The translations under genes were made by a program, and so were the position numbers. Shown here piece after piece: positions 26,801 to 37,400 of a DNA stretch of 64,000 bases (within the stretch, counting starts at the first letter, position 1; each line of letters starts with the position of its first letter). A model generated the notes under the pieces. The model was not told the DNA's origin, did no database searches, and worked only from the letters and a program-made list of their open reading frames with translations. This stretch comes from Liolophura sinensis (taxonomy: Eukaryota > Mollusca > Polyplacophora > Chitonida > Chitonidae): positions 11,990,163 to 12,054,162 of the forward strand of contig NC_088297.1 of NCBI RefSeq assembly GCF_032854445.1, given 5' to 3'.

Positions 26801-27154
26801 TGTAGAAGCGCAACTTTGGTCCATGCAAATACACTCTAGTGCTACTGAATTTCTCACTACACGCTCGCCATGTGTCCAGTGGTCCTCTAATTCTTACAGC
26901 TCATAACTTTTATATCTTGCCTGTTTCAGCAAACCTCAGCACAGTGGCAGAAAGTGTTCTACATCTCCTGTGGGATTTACGTGTTCGGGACCGTGTTTTA
27001 TCTTGCCTTCGCCTCAGGAGACATACAAAAGTGGGCGCAGCCTAAGAGCGTAACGATAGAGGTGAACAACGACGGCTCGGACGTCAATAACAAATCTATT
27101 CAAAATGGCCGATCTGTGACGCCACTGCCGGAGATATTAACAGGGCCTGACTGA
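14832..27154 (+). CDS. SLC17A5-like: SLC17-family organic anion transporter, sialin-like (11 exons)
   Basis: Exons: 14832-14946, 16378-16565, 17959-18192, 18807-18894, 19484-19579, 20957-21081, 22079-22228, 22853-22985, 24823-24978, 25292-25377, 26930-27154. All junctions are GT-AG, the phases agree, and the total is 531 residues, typical for the family. The start has an in-frame TAA just upstream at 14820 and A at -3. The protein is a major-facilitator carrier, expected to move sialic acid or anionic amino acids out of lysosomes or into vesicles. Visible marks: an acidic dileucine sorting signal E6-K-R-P-L-L11; TM1 with N65 and R63; a luminal loop with three N-glycosylation sequons (N77, N83, N92); [15 protein letters not shown] at 117-131; PAMHAM with H187; VNHLDIAP in exon 9. 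The last exon has a hydrophilic tail of about 50 residues. SLC17A5 versus VGLUT- or NPT-like paralogues is not fully resolved. Introns 1, 5 and 8 carry tandem copies of the adjoining exon junctions. Confidence 0.93.
15010..15640. repeat. Degenerate 70-80-bp tandem repeats in SLC17 intron 1
   Basis: Diverged copies of a unit containing CCCTTTGTAACTGACGGA, GACACGAAAT and AGATACAACTGAATAA. Orientation is uniform, and the periodicity is loose because of indels. Confidence 0.65.
15663..16377 (+). repeat. Array of SLC17 intron 1/exon 2 acceptor junction copies
   Basis: Six copies, about 100-150 bp apart, of the sequence spanning the real acceptor. Each reads TTGAATAACTGAAATTC, then a GTTGTTGTTTAG acceptor, then AACCCAAAATCTCAAAGAGG. 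This aligns with the true junction, TTGAATAATTGAGATTC, CCTTTTTAG, TTCCTGGAATTCCAAAGAGG. Acceptor-like AGs end at 15710, 15859, 15960, 16066, 16173 and 16278; the real one ends at 16377. The copies cover only the first 35 or so bases of the exon and lack a matching donor. Confidence 0.85.
16770..16985. repeat. Dispersed about 200-bp repeat, copy A
   Basis: In SLC17 intron 2. It shares ACAGTTAGAAT, GTATTTCACCGGT, GCTGTGGTTTTTCTC and GTTGTACG with 17145-17345, and its middle with 22530-22620. Class unknown. Confidence 0.7.
17145..17345. repeat. Dispersed about 200-bp repeat, copy B
   Basis: Same orientation and length as 16770-16985, in the same intron; clearly diverged, so not a recent tandem duplication. 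Confidence 0.7.
17799..17920 (-). mobile_element. SINE (-), truncated 38 bp before SLC17 exon 3
   Basis: Tail and core from TTTATTTATTTCATTGGTG to GGAAACCCACGATCATCA. The tRNA head and half the core are missing. The element ends about 38 bp upstream of the exon 3 acceptor, so it lies near the expected branch-point region. Confidence 0.85.
19152..19375 (-). mobile_element. SINE (-), tail-truncated, in SLC17 intron 4
   Basis: Core from TTTTACACCGTCGTGCTCAA through CCGCAGGTTGCTGGAAGACC to the degraded tRNA-like head near CATTGGTGAGGGACTCC. Confidence 0.8.
20012..20140 (+). pseudogene. Decayed copies of SLC17 exon 6 (A and B)
   Basis: Copy A (20012-20063) reads as [11 protein letters not shown]. 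Copy B (20094-20140) follows a TTTAG acceptor and reads [10 protein letters not shown] then TAG. Both resemble the functional exon at 20957-21081 ([18 protein letters not shown]). The in-frame stop in B, and the absence of a donor in either, show that they are not functional exons. Confidence 0.8.
20342..20580 (-). mobile_element. SINE (-) in SLC17 intron 5
   Basis: Tail TATTTATTTATTCCATTGAT, core, and most of the tRNA-like head to TCACGCTAACGA. It lies between the decayed exon 6 copies. Confidence 0.85.
20863..20956 (+). pseudogene. Decayed copy of SLC17 exon 6 (C), adjacent to the real exon
   Basis: Follows a TGTTGTAG acceptor. In the expected phase it reads [19 protein letters not shown], recognisably the exon 6 start, then runs into intron sequence without a donor and abuts the true acceptor at 20956. 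The A-B and C-D pairs (D is the real exon) share the same arrangement 863 bp apart, so a two-copy unit was itself duplicated. Confidence 0.8.
21219..21328 (-). mobile_element. SINE fragment (-) in SLC17 intron 6
   Basis: TTTATTTATTTGATTGGTG tail plus about 80 bp of core to GGGCCCGGAGAACACCCAAG. Confidence 0.8.
21574..21830. mobile_element. Hairpin MITE-like element, copy 2
   Basis: Left arm CTACACTCAAAAA, TAATCTGTTAAATTTAACAG, TCTGTTGTCTGAG. The right arm, reverse-complemented, gives TTAATCTGTTGATTGTAACAG, then TCTGTTGTCTGAC. The centre GCAGATTATTCTGTTAAAT matches 3630-3940. It is followed at once by a SINE. Confidence 0.8.
21842..21962 (-). mobile_element. SINE fragment (-)
   Basis: Degraded tail TTTATTTTAATTGG, then the core to CCATCCGCAGGTTGCTGGC with internal deletions. 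Confidence 0.7.
22440..22620. repeat. Dispersed repeat, partial copy C
   Basis: GGATTTCACCGGTTACCTGT and GTCGTTGCTGCTCTGGTTTT match the intron 2 copies at 16770 and 17145. Confidence 0.6.
22853..24504 (+). repeat. Tandem array seeded by SLC17 exon 8 and its donor (14 donor copies)
   Basis: The true exon 8 (22853-22985) is followed by 13 copies of its last 100 or so bases plus about 20 intronic bases. Donor GTs are at 22986, 23104, 23218, 23336, 23454, 23572, 23686, 23804, 23922, 24040, 24154, 24267, 24385 and 24503. Spacings run 118/114/118/118/118/114/118/118/118/114/113/118/118, so part of the array is a four-unit block of about 468 bp. All but two donors are GTAAGT; the exceptions are GTAAAT at 24267 and GTAGTC at 24503. 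In each unit the segment between a GTGACAG and the next donor is 75 nt (74 nt in the unit ending at 24266) and reads [17 protein letters not shown]... in the gene's phase. Confidence 0.95.
24673..24710. repeat. Poly-C tract with A interruptions
   Basis: Runs of 5-12 C separated by single A; G-quadruplex or i-motif potential. It lies 113 bp before SLC17 exon 9. Confidence 0.9.
25849..26102 (-). mobile_element. Full-length tRNA-derived SINE (-), reference copy
   Basis: Reverse complement, in order: GGGGCCTCCGTGGCTTAGTTGG (A-box-like), GCGCGCTA, a degraded B-box-like AAGTTCAGCTC, a core with CGTGGGTTTCCCCCGGGC, CGCCGTCGTATAAGTGAAAT, ACGGCGTAAAACA, and a CAAATAAATA tail. The tRNA-like head plus conserved centre is the layout of MetaSINE/DeuSINE-type elements; which superfamily it belongs to needs alignment. 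Confidence 0.9.
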
Positions 27155-27625
27155 TTACAAACTATCATGGTTTGCTGCCATAGTGATCGAGGATGATCAC
27201 AATTGAAAAAATGACTATCAAAAATCTGAAAGATTTCTTTTTGCGTACATGCAAACCGTAATGTTGAGATAACTTGAGATTAGCTATCCCTCAATAAGAG
27301 AAATTCATTAGCCAAGATGATATTCATGTACAGAAGCAATGTTACTAACCACAGATGGTAATGAAGTGGTTATTCTTTACCAACAACTGCATTTAGTTGT
27401 TTCTAGATTGTAAATTGTGCATATTAAATTCACAATCAGGTCACATATATACATGTACATCAGCTGTGCATTTTTAGCAATGTTTTACAGGTGTTGCACA
27501 CAAATGTCCATATCCAAGGATGTGGTACTGAAAATATGTATGGCCAAGTCTACAAATTTTCTTTGATGTATTTCAGTATACAATGATCGGGTACAATTAT
27601 TTCTACAAATTTGTTTATTTTCTGA

Positions 27626-27631
27626 AATAAA
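27626..27631 (+). terminator. Polyadenylation signal of the SLC17 gene
   Basis: AATAAA 472 bp after the stop codon, followed by a T-rich tract (27640-27653). Confidence 0.7.
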
Positions 27632-27654
27632 GGCTTTTTCTTTTTTTTTTTTTA

Positions 27655-28477
27655 CGAGAGATACATCATAGTATTCGTTGGTTGTTATGCGGTTTTACCG
27701 GAGTTGCAGTTTTGCACCTTACAATACTGTAACATTCGCCCAGAAAATTTACCTATGAAATCTTAACTCTGACGTCACATTTTGCTCGGGCGATGTTGTA
27801 CACTTTGGCAAAACATGCATTACGCGATACTGACCAGTTTCATGGGTCCAGACGTACCTGGGGTGAATCACCAGGCTTTGCAGAGCTATTGGCGAACCCC
27901 TTTAACATATTCCACATATGTGGAAGGCGAATGATCACCAGTGAACTCCATGCATCCTTGCAAGGCTACACAAACCCTGCTTTCACTGAATCCTCCTACA
28001 TTATGCCTCTAATGCCCAAACCTTTCGCTTGTAAATTTGTCAAATTTGAAGGAAAGATGTGCAGCATCTACCAGTGTTTTTCGGCAAATGACCCGAGAAC
28101 AATTGAAACAGGCACTTTACCGCACTTAAATTTGTGATTTACCTAAGGAATTTTTACTCCAATACTGAGCGTTGTCTTTAATAGTTCTTCACAACAAAAT
28201 CAAAAGTTAGGATTTACAATCAACCACTTCTGTAGTAATACCACAAATTAAGACTAATCCTGACTTAAGTTTAAGGCAGTTTCGTGATCTTGGGGCCTGA
28301 TTAACTCTTCGTAGCTTAATTTGACATTCTCAGAGAAACACTACAAATTTCTGTCATCTTTTTAACAATGGTTATAACCCATTTCCTTTTTCAAGAAAAA
28401 CATGACTAACTTGACGTAAGATGAGTAAAACGTCTTTAATACAATCTTCAATGTACAAAGTGAAAGTGAAACTAATG
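27655..28477. other. Intergenic region between convergent SLC17 and MRTO4
   Basis: Holds one open frame of 114 codons (27793-28137, +) with no family resemblance that I can name. Near the right end, TTTAAT at 28434-28439 is ATTAAA on the minus strand, about 40 bp after the MRTO4 stop, a possible poly(A) signal. Confidence 0.5.
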
Positions 28478-31400
28478 TCACGTATCCTCGTCTTCATCTT
28501 CAATCCCTTCCTCCCCATCACTGCCACCAGAGGGCTCCACCTGCATCACGTCATCACCACTCTCACGCGGCTTGGCTAAAAGGTCAGGATAAAAAATAAA
28601 GGTTTTTTTCTTATTTTATTATTTACTATGTTTCTTTATTCGCTGTTTTATAAGGTAAGTAACTGTAGATATTAACCTTTGACCCCGACCATGTTTGTTA
28701 CTCTACGATGTTACTGCATATACTAACCTTTGACCCTGACCACCTTTATCACTTTATAATGTGACTGTAGATACTAACCTTTGACCCTGATTATCTTTAT
28801 TACTCGATAATGCAAGTGACTGTACATACTCACCTTTAAACCTGATCTTCTTTATTAGTATGTAGTGAAAGTGACTGTAAATGCTAAACTTTGACCCTGA
28901 CCATCTTTATTAGTCTATAATGTATGGGCTCAGAACTGGATTTGAACACCTCACATGTGGTTTATTAGTATGTAGTGTAAGTGACCTTAAATATTAAACT
29001 TTGACCCTGACCATCTTTATTGCTCAATCATGTAAGTGATTGTACATACTAACCTTTGACCCTGACCATGTTTTTTGCTCAATCATGTAAGTGGCTGAAC
29101 ACACTAACCTTTGACCCTGATCATCTTTATTGTTCAATCATGTAAGTGACTGTACATACTAACCTTTGACCCTGATCATCTTTATTAGTCTATAATGTAA
29201 GCACATGTGGATACTAACCTTTGACCCTGACCTTAGTAGGTCGTAAAGGTTCAGGCCTGGCTGTGAACACCTCCCATGTGCCGTTATTTGTCCACATACC
29301 CTCAAGAGTCAGGTGAAACTCAGCCATTTCATAACCAAACAACTTCTGGAAAAACAGACAGGAAATCAAGTTCTTACGCCAGACGAATGTCAACTTGCAA
29401 CCTCAAGAAGCTTGGTCAAACCCAACAACGTCGACCTACACGCAATGTTTACGTAGATAAAGTTTGAAAAACCTTGTAACTGTGACCATCCAGCAGTGTC
29501 TAACCAGATTCAGTTTCAGTGCACTCAGGTCGACTATGACTGCCAGAAACTGTCAGCTGTGATATAGCAATGTGATGGTCACATGACCTGTTTTGCACGT
29601 GAAGCATTATAATACGCAGCTGTAAGCCAACTGTGCCCAAGCACGCATACATCTAATTCAACACAACTGAACCCACCCGGATTCTTCGGCTCACAGAGAA
29701 AACAGTTAAAAGTGGAACATGTTCAACTGTGAACATAACCCAAGGAGATCCGATCGTATGCTTCTTGTTGCTTCCAGTTGCGAAAAAAACCCCCCAAAAA
29801 ACCAGTTGCCCTCGGCTTTAAATATTAAACTGATGCAGAGCTTGGGATTCAACATTATTTTCAACATTCCTTGGATTAAATGCTGTCCTCAAAAATATTT
29901 CATCATGCCAGGCAGTCGTTTGGCAACTAACTGTCAAACATTCTCCTGCAAAAATGGTCACCCGCAGAACGAGCTCAATATGTGTGTCACCTTGGTGGAG
30001 GGCAACCGATCTCTGACAGACTTCATGTAAGACTCCTGAAATGGCCTTAGTGCGCACTGTCTGCTTATTGCTGCCAAATGTTATCCTGCGTTGGTACAGG
30101 CAAACTCTTTGTTGCTTGGGATTCAACTGTGCCTTCAACATTTATTTTGGACATATTTTGCACGCCACTCCCACAGCTGACACACTTATAGTGCTGCCTC
30201 ACTGACACACCATGCACATGACACTCTGCTCAATCACTCTGCTGATACTGGGCCATCGAAAAGGGCTTAAGATTGAGCAACAGTAAAAAAACTTATATCC
30301 ATCCAATTATGGTCAAGCAACACAGTTTTGGTGTTCTATTTTGACCATGCACTGTTTTCATGTTTTCTTCAACCAAACCAAACACCGCTGCCTCACTGAC
30401 AAGCCATGCACATGACACTCTGCTCAATCACTCTGATGATACTGGGCCATCGAAAAGGGCTTAAGACTGAGCAAGAGTAAAAAACTTATATCCATCCAAT
30501 TACGGTCAAGCAACACAGTTTTGGTGTTCTATTTTGACCATGCACTGTTTTCATGTTTTCTTCAACCAAACCAAACACCGCTGCCTCACTGACAAGCCAT
30601 GCACATGACAGTCTGCTCAATCACTCTGCAGATACTGGGCCAGCGAAAAGGGCTTAAGATTGAGCAAGAGCAAAAAACTTATATCCATCCAATTATGGTT
30701 AAGCAACACAGTTTTGGTGTTCAATTTTGACCATGCACTGTTTTCATGTTTTCTTCAACCAAAGCAAACACCGTGAGCCACTGGCTGGCAGTGAGCTTGA
30801 TCACAACAAGTGTGCAGCAGACTCTTCCAGGGGACTCGGCAGGTGACAGAGTCAGAGACGGATCAAAGAGACGACATTAACCGACAGAGCACGGGGCTAA
30901 TTACAGCAACTTTCTGAAATTTACACCGCGTGAAATTCGTCAAACTGTGATCTCACAATTGCTTTATTGTTACTGACAAAGAAAATAGAATTACCGAGTG
31001 GATATATCAGTTTTCACCTCTTATTCAATTTTAGGTTTGTTTGAAATCGGGCCTAGTACTGGGCCTAACCCTCTTAGACTGACCGGTATGTCCCAACAAA
31101 GCCTTAAACCCTGGCCTCCAGTGGTTGTTTAAAAGTGTTTTAAAATTTAATACCGAATTTTACATTAAGCCAAGTCTTCAATTCTGTCCTTGAAATTATT
31201 GCGTAACAGTATGTTAAATATGAACTAAATCTGATGCTGTTATTCTCTGAATTTAGACAACTGCATTGGCTGCAGAGTTCGACGGAAATTTTTAAAATAT
31301 ATTTATTTCTTTATTTCATTGGTGTTTTACCCAGTACTCAAGAATACTTCACTTATACGATGACGGCGAGCCTTACGGCGGGAGGAAACCAGGCACAGCC

Positions 31401-34400
31401 CTGAGGAAACCAACGACCATCCGCACATTGCTGCCAGACCTTCCCACATACAGCTATAGAGGAAGCCAGCATGAGCTGGGCTTGAACACACATCAACTGC
31501 ATAGGTGGGAGGCTCCTGGGTCTCAGCATTGCACTGGTGTGCTAACCACCTCTGCAACGGAGGCCCCTCTTAAAAGTACGACTTAAAAACCAGTATTAAT
31601 ACACTTTCGAACAAGCAGGCCCTGCTTACTAGGAGCACCCCCTAACCGAGGGATACTGCAGAATTCTGAACACTGATGTAAAGCTGAAAGTGGCTGTTGG
31701 ACCATTCATCCAGAGCTCCTAAAAAATTGTTTGTTTCCCCTCAATGTCGTCCCAACTTTTATCCACTGCCTCAATGCCTCAATCCATATTTTAAATTTTT
31801 TTAGCTATGGTGAGTAAAATGTGGATTGTGGTGAAAGAAAGCATTTTCAGTAGGCGAGTTTCTAGTTTGAATTCTTTCATGGTTAAAGGTAAAAACAGCC
31901 CTATTCTATCATGTGATTTGTGAAAAATGTTAGGCCACCTTTGTTGATATTAATTTATTGATCACCCTATTCCCCCGAGGCCCAAATGGCACCTCTTTCC
32001 TTTAACAACTTCATAAGTTCACAAACATTCAACTTCTCAATTTTCTCCATCATTCATCTGCTCTAAATTACTTTCTGTGCAAGTTTTTCTGGATGCTCAA
32101 GTTAGAGTAAATGTGATCAATCATAGTTGCCTAACATTCCTGATACGTCACATGACACAGTAAGGCTTTTTCTAACTTTAGCCATAAAAGAGTTCGAAAC
32201 CGAAATTCCCCTATTATAAATTTCTCCAAAATATTATTTTTTTGACATTTTTTCAAAGGCCCTTCTTGCACTGCCTGGTTCTTCATGCAATTTGTGCTGG
32301 GAAACAAGTAATTTTTATTATGTGGCAAGAACAAGAATATGTGTGATCAACTACTAATGCAGGTGTAACAAGCAGGTGTAACAAGCAGGTGTAAAACTCA
32401 CCAGAATCCGCGCTTGTTCTGGTGTCAGAATGTCTCCCTCCTCACAAACCTGATGTTCTCGTAACAAGGTGATCACACCTGACAAAAAGTCAAACAGAAA
32501 TACAGGTATGTCAGATCTTCACTTCTCCGTTGTTTGTATCTATAGGTATCTTGGAGTATACTTAACAATTTTTCAGTCCAATGACGATGTGGAGTCATAA
32601 CGTCTGTATACCACTACATACACTGCATCCTCTGTGTGGCTGGGCGAGACCATGCTGCCAAAGGGCTGCCGGCACTAAGTATCATACCAAAGACGACAGG
32701 CATGACACCCCAACCAGTTATATTATACTGACACCAAGCCAATCAGTCCAGTTTTCTAGCTCTAACCTCTCAGTGCTGGGCACCAAGCGAGGCAGAAACA
32801 ACTTTTGTGTTTGTAATTGTAGCTACCTGCATCAGTTTCATTTATTTATTTGATTGGTGTTTACGCAGTAATCAAGAATATTTCACTTACACGACGGCGG
32901 CCAGCATTATGGGGGAAGGAAAACGGGCAGCGCCAGGGGAAAACCCCCATATCCGTTATAGGTACTGTAATTCTTCAACCTTTTCGCAGCTTTACAAGGT
33001 GTTTATTCAAGTGTCTTCTCAAGGCATTATCCTGTTTTGACTGACAAAATCACTGTTTTTGTAAAGCTCTGAAACTGGCCAATCCAACTGATGTAGTTTT
33101 ATAGTCTCCACACTCAATTTAAAATGCGCATAAATTGCCTGAAAGTTGCTCACATGCAAAAAGGTTGAGGAATTAGGGTCAGGTCAAAGTTTCAAAATAG
33201 ACTTAGTTTCACTGGTGGTCGTGGATTTCCCCTGGAGCTCCCACCATCATGCTGACCACTGCCATATAAGTGAAATATTCTTGAGTACAGCGTAAAACAC
33301 CAATCAAACAAAACAAATAAATAAGTAAATACGCAACACTTTTACGCACCTCTCTTCAGACTTGTGGGTAACCCAAGCTGTCGTAATTGAGGTTCCATGG
33401 AATGAGAGAATTCTGGGATAGGTCCTTCCTCGAGGACGACTGTCTGTGTTGCTTTGTTACCGGAACGGGCAAAGTCCAAACATCGGTAACTATCAAAATA
33501 TCTGCAGAACATAAAATATTTATTTGAATTATTTTATTATACATTTGCTTGACGTATACTAAAGTCTATTCAAGAAGTTTTCACACATAATATTGCAGCC
33601 AGTTTCATGGGTGGGAGAAACTGGAGCCCTTGAATTTAACAAGTGACCTTTAGCAAGTCCTGGAAGCCAAGTCAGGTTCACTAGAAACGTTTCCTTTAAA
33701 CCTACCCTATTTTTTCTCGAAGGGTCAGTTTTTAACAGACAGGATACGATTGCTGTTTAATATAACACTAGAATTTTTCCACTCACTTGGTGACAGTCTT
33801 TTGTATTGACTTATTTACACTTTGAGTAAAACAGTCAGTATTACGGGAGGAAGAAACAAAAGTGCCCGTGGAAAACCACAGACTTCTGACAAGGAACTGA
33901 CTGACTTCTCCACATGTAACATACACATAATGCTCACCATACTAGTGGAAGTCAAGTGCTCTTAAACAAACACTATTTATTTATTTCAATAGTGTTTCAA
34001 GCCATACAAGAATATTTCACTTATCCGACCGCAGCCAGCCTTATGGTGGAAAGAAACCGGGCACAGCTCTGACGAATCTACGATCATCCACCGGTTGCTG
34101 CCAGAATTTCCCCATGTATGACATAAGAGAAAACCAGCTGAAACTGGGCTTGAACCCACACCAACTGCATCGGTGAGAGGCTAATGGGTCATTGCGCTGC
34201 ACTAGCACGCTAGCCACCAGGCCACAGAGGCCCCCCTCAACACTAGACCGTGCAAATGTCCACATAAGCTTTGTTTGTGGTCACTTTTACAAGTGCAGAA
34301 CCACCAACAGTCCTTGAATTTCGTCAAATTCTACGAGTAGATAAATGGATACTTGTTCAGAATATTTATTGGTATCCAATAGTATCCAGCTAGTACTCGT

Positions 34401-37400
34401 TTTATTTTCTAACTCTTGATCAACAGACCACCGTTAACAGTTTGTGATGTTTGCAAGATTTCCTTTCAACAGTATGTGAGCAATTACTTTAAAATCTCAC
34501 CTCTCTTAGACACCGGCCATCAATTCAATCAAATATACACCCCCCAAAAATTCTGACAATTCAATAAACTCAGCTAATCAACCCATTCCTATTCCTGACT
34601 TACTTGAGGACGTCTTCCTTGGTTGTGTTGGTGAAGAGCAGCCCTGTCTGTCCTTTCAGCTGACGGCTGATTTGATGAAGAGACTCTCTGTACTCCTCTT
34701 GAGGAGATCTCCCCAGGGCAAGGGACATAACTTTGTTCTTCCCAAAGAAAAATCTGGAAGAATAGTATGCACATGTATGCTGTTGGGGTTTTACTTCGCG
34801 AGTCATGTGACGAGAAAGGCGTCATCATAAAAATAGCACAAAGTCAGAAATCAGAACATGACCGTGCAACATTTTTTTAACTCATTTTAGATGACGAGAA
34901 CAGGTCATCTAAACAGGTGCAATGCAATGATTGATTGACTCAAATTAAAGTTTCACCTGTTCAACCAAAGAGGGGCTATCTAAAGGCTGAGAGGCTGAGA
35001 GATTTAGTTTGTGACAAGTCAGTACTGGGAGCTGCTGCTAGACCTGATGTAATGATCTCTTTATTTATGTAATGATCTCTTTCTTTATGTAATGATTTAT
35101 TTATTTATGTAATGATTTATTTATTTACGTAATGATTTATTTGTTTATTTGATTTGTGTATGCCGTACTCAAGAATATTTCACTTATGCAATGGCAGCCA
35201 GTATTATGATGGGAGGAAAGCAGGCAGACCCCCTGTTCATGCGCAGGTCACTGACAAACCGCCCCACGTATGATCAGAGAGGAAGCCGGTCTTACACTCA
35301 GAGCAACGACATTATTGAGAGGTTCCTGGGTCCAATGACTGCGGACAGCATTATGCTAATACTATATCAGACGCACAGTGCTAGCAAGCTAACTACTAAG
35401 CCTGATTTACTGAGATGAACCCAGATCAAAAACCTATAATACACCATCAAAAGGGAAGATGTATCAAAAAGGTATAATATAACCCTAATCTTGAAACCAA
35501 CTGCATCTTATAGAACAACCAGTGAAATATAGAGGGGAGGGAATGGGGTTTCTCATTTAGTACAACCTAAGGAAATCATGCAAACAGAAGAATACCTGCT
35601 GTGTCTCCATTCTTGTCGGACTGTCTTCAGCTGCACATTCCGCATATTCTGCACGGAAAATGTGAATATTCGAGCATACTTATCACAACAGTCTCTTATC
35701 TAGAGGAAAACAAAAAAGAATGCCAGGTCATTTAATAATACTTTGATATTTAGCATCAAATAAAATGGTTATGACAAGAAATATTCTCATTATTCAAAAT
35801 GGAGTTTTGTCAAGAGTTAATCCTGTTAATCCCAGTGTTAAACATTAATGTGGCCTAACTAATGCTTAATGTAATGAGAACTGTGAGTTCAAGTCCAGCT
35901 CATGCTGGCTTCCTCTCCGGCCGTACGTGCGAAGGTCTGCGGATGGTTGTTGGTTTCCCCCCAGGATCTGCCCAGTTTCCTCCCGTCATAATGCTTGTCG
36001 CCGTCGTATAAGTGAAATATTCTTGAGTATGGTGTAGAACACCAATCAAATAAATAAATAATGTAATGCGAAAGTGGCAAATCCTGTGAGGTGGTGATAG
36101 TTTGATGTAGGGTGTCGAGTTACTGTCACATAAATTATTAGTATTTACATATTTATTTGATTGGTGTTTTATGCCGTACTCAAGAACATTTCACTTATAT
36201 GACGGCAGCCAGCAGTAAGGTGGGATAAAACAGGGCAGAGCCGAGGGGAAACCCATGACTATCTACAGGTTGGTGACAGGCTTTCCCATGTATGGCCAGA
36301 GGAACATGTTTGTAAACAATGCTATATGTATGGCCAGTATGGCCGGTTTCCACTGTAACCTTGTTTCCACATTATGCCGATCAGAGAAAGGAATATTGGA
36401 CAAGAATATTTATTTATTTATTTATCTGATTGGTGTCTTACGCCGTACTCAAGAATATTTCACTAAGACGACAAAGGCCAGCATTATGGTGGGTGGAAAA
36501 CGGGCAGAGCCCGGGGGAAACCCACGACCATTGGCAGGTTGATGGCCACTTCCACAGCAACATGAGGTTACAGACTTTTACACCACTCAGCCAGATAGAG
36601 CGTAACAAGTTTTGAACTTGCTAACTGCTGCTGGCATAAATACTTAATTAAAAACACGTTGGGGTGGGGGCCGAGTCACACTTCACTGCTCAACTGGAAG
36701 TATGAAATTAACAATAACTGCAATGTGCCGAGTATCAATTTTCAATATCATATAAAGGGCAGTGATAATTACAATGGAATCATAGGTGTTTAGTAAAGTC
36801 AAAAAAAAAAAAATATTCAATTTGGTAGAACAAATGCCCAGCGGAAACAATAAAAAACGAGTTAAAAGTCTTCAACTGACAAAAAAACCTCAATTTCCTC
36901 AGGAGAACAATGTGGAAAAAATGAACACGACAGGTGGTTTTGAACCTTGTTACCTCTTCTATGAAAGTCTGCTTCCATTCCAAACCCTTCTTTCTTGTCT
37001 GTGTCAATGAAACTGTAAAATACAAAGAGAATAGGGATGAGACCAGCAAAGTGAACATAAAGTCTGCCACAACATATACACAGAAAAAATTATATAGGCC
37101 GCAGTTATCATTGAAAAAAATACCATAAAGATTTGAAAGCTGAGAATATGAAATTCAGCACTGGGGAGATGGCACTGATGGACAATTCATGTTGGGCAGT
37201 GGACTGCAATAATTTATCAAGGTAAGCTGGCCTCAGGAGAGTCATAGTTTGAAGAAAAATATTGTGACTTTGCATTATTTTTCCTTCTCAAAGTCAGATT
37301 TATTACGCAAATACCTTCCCAAAACCTGAATGAAAGGGTCTGTTATCAATCAGAGGGTCGTGCTATGTTCGGTAAATTCCATGAAGTCGGTACAGCAAGC

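Noticed and set aside
27793-28137. 114-codon frame between SLC17 and MRTO4
   Set aside because: No family resemblance and no splice or regulatory context; could be chance in 3' flank, so not called a gene.
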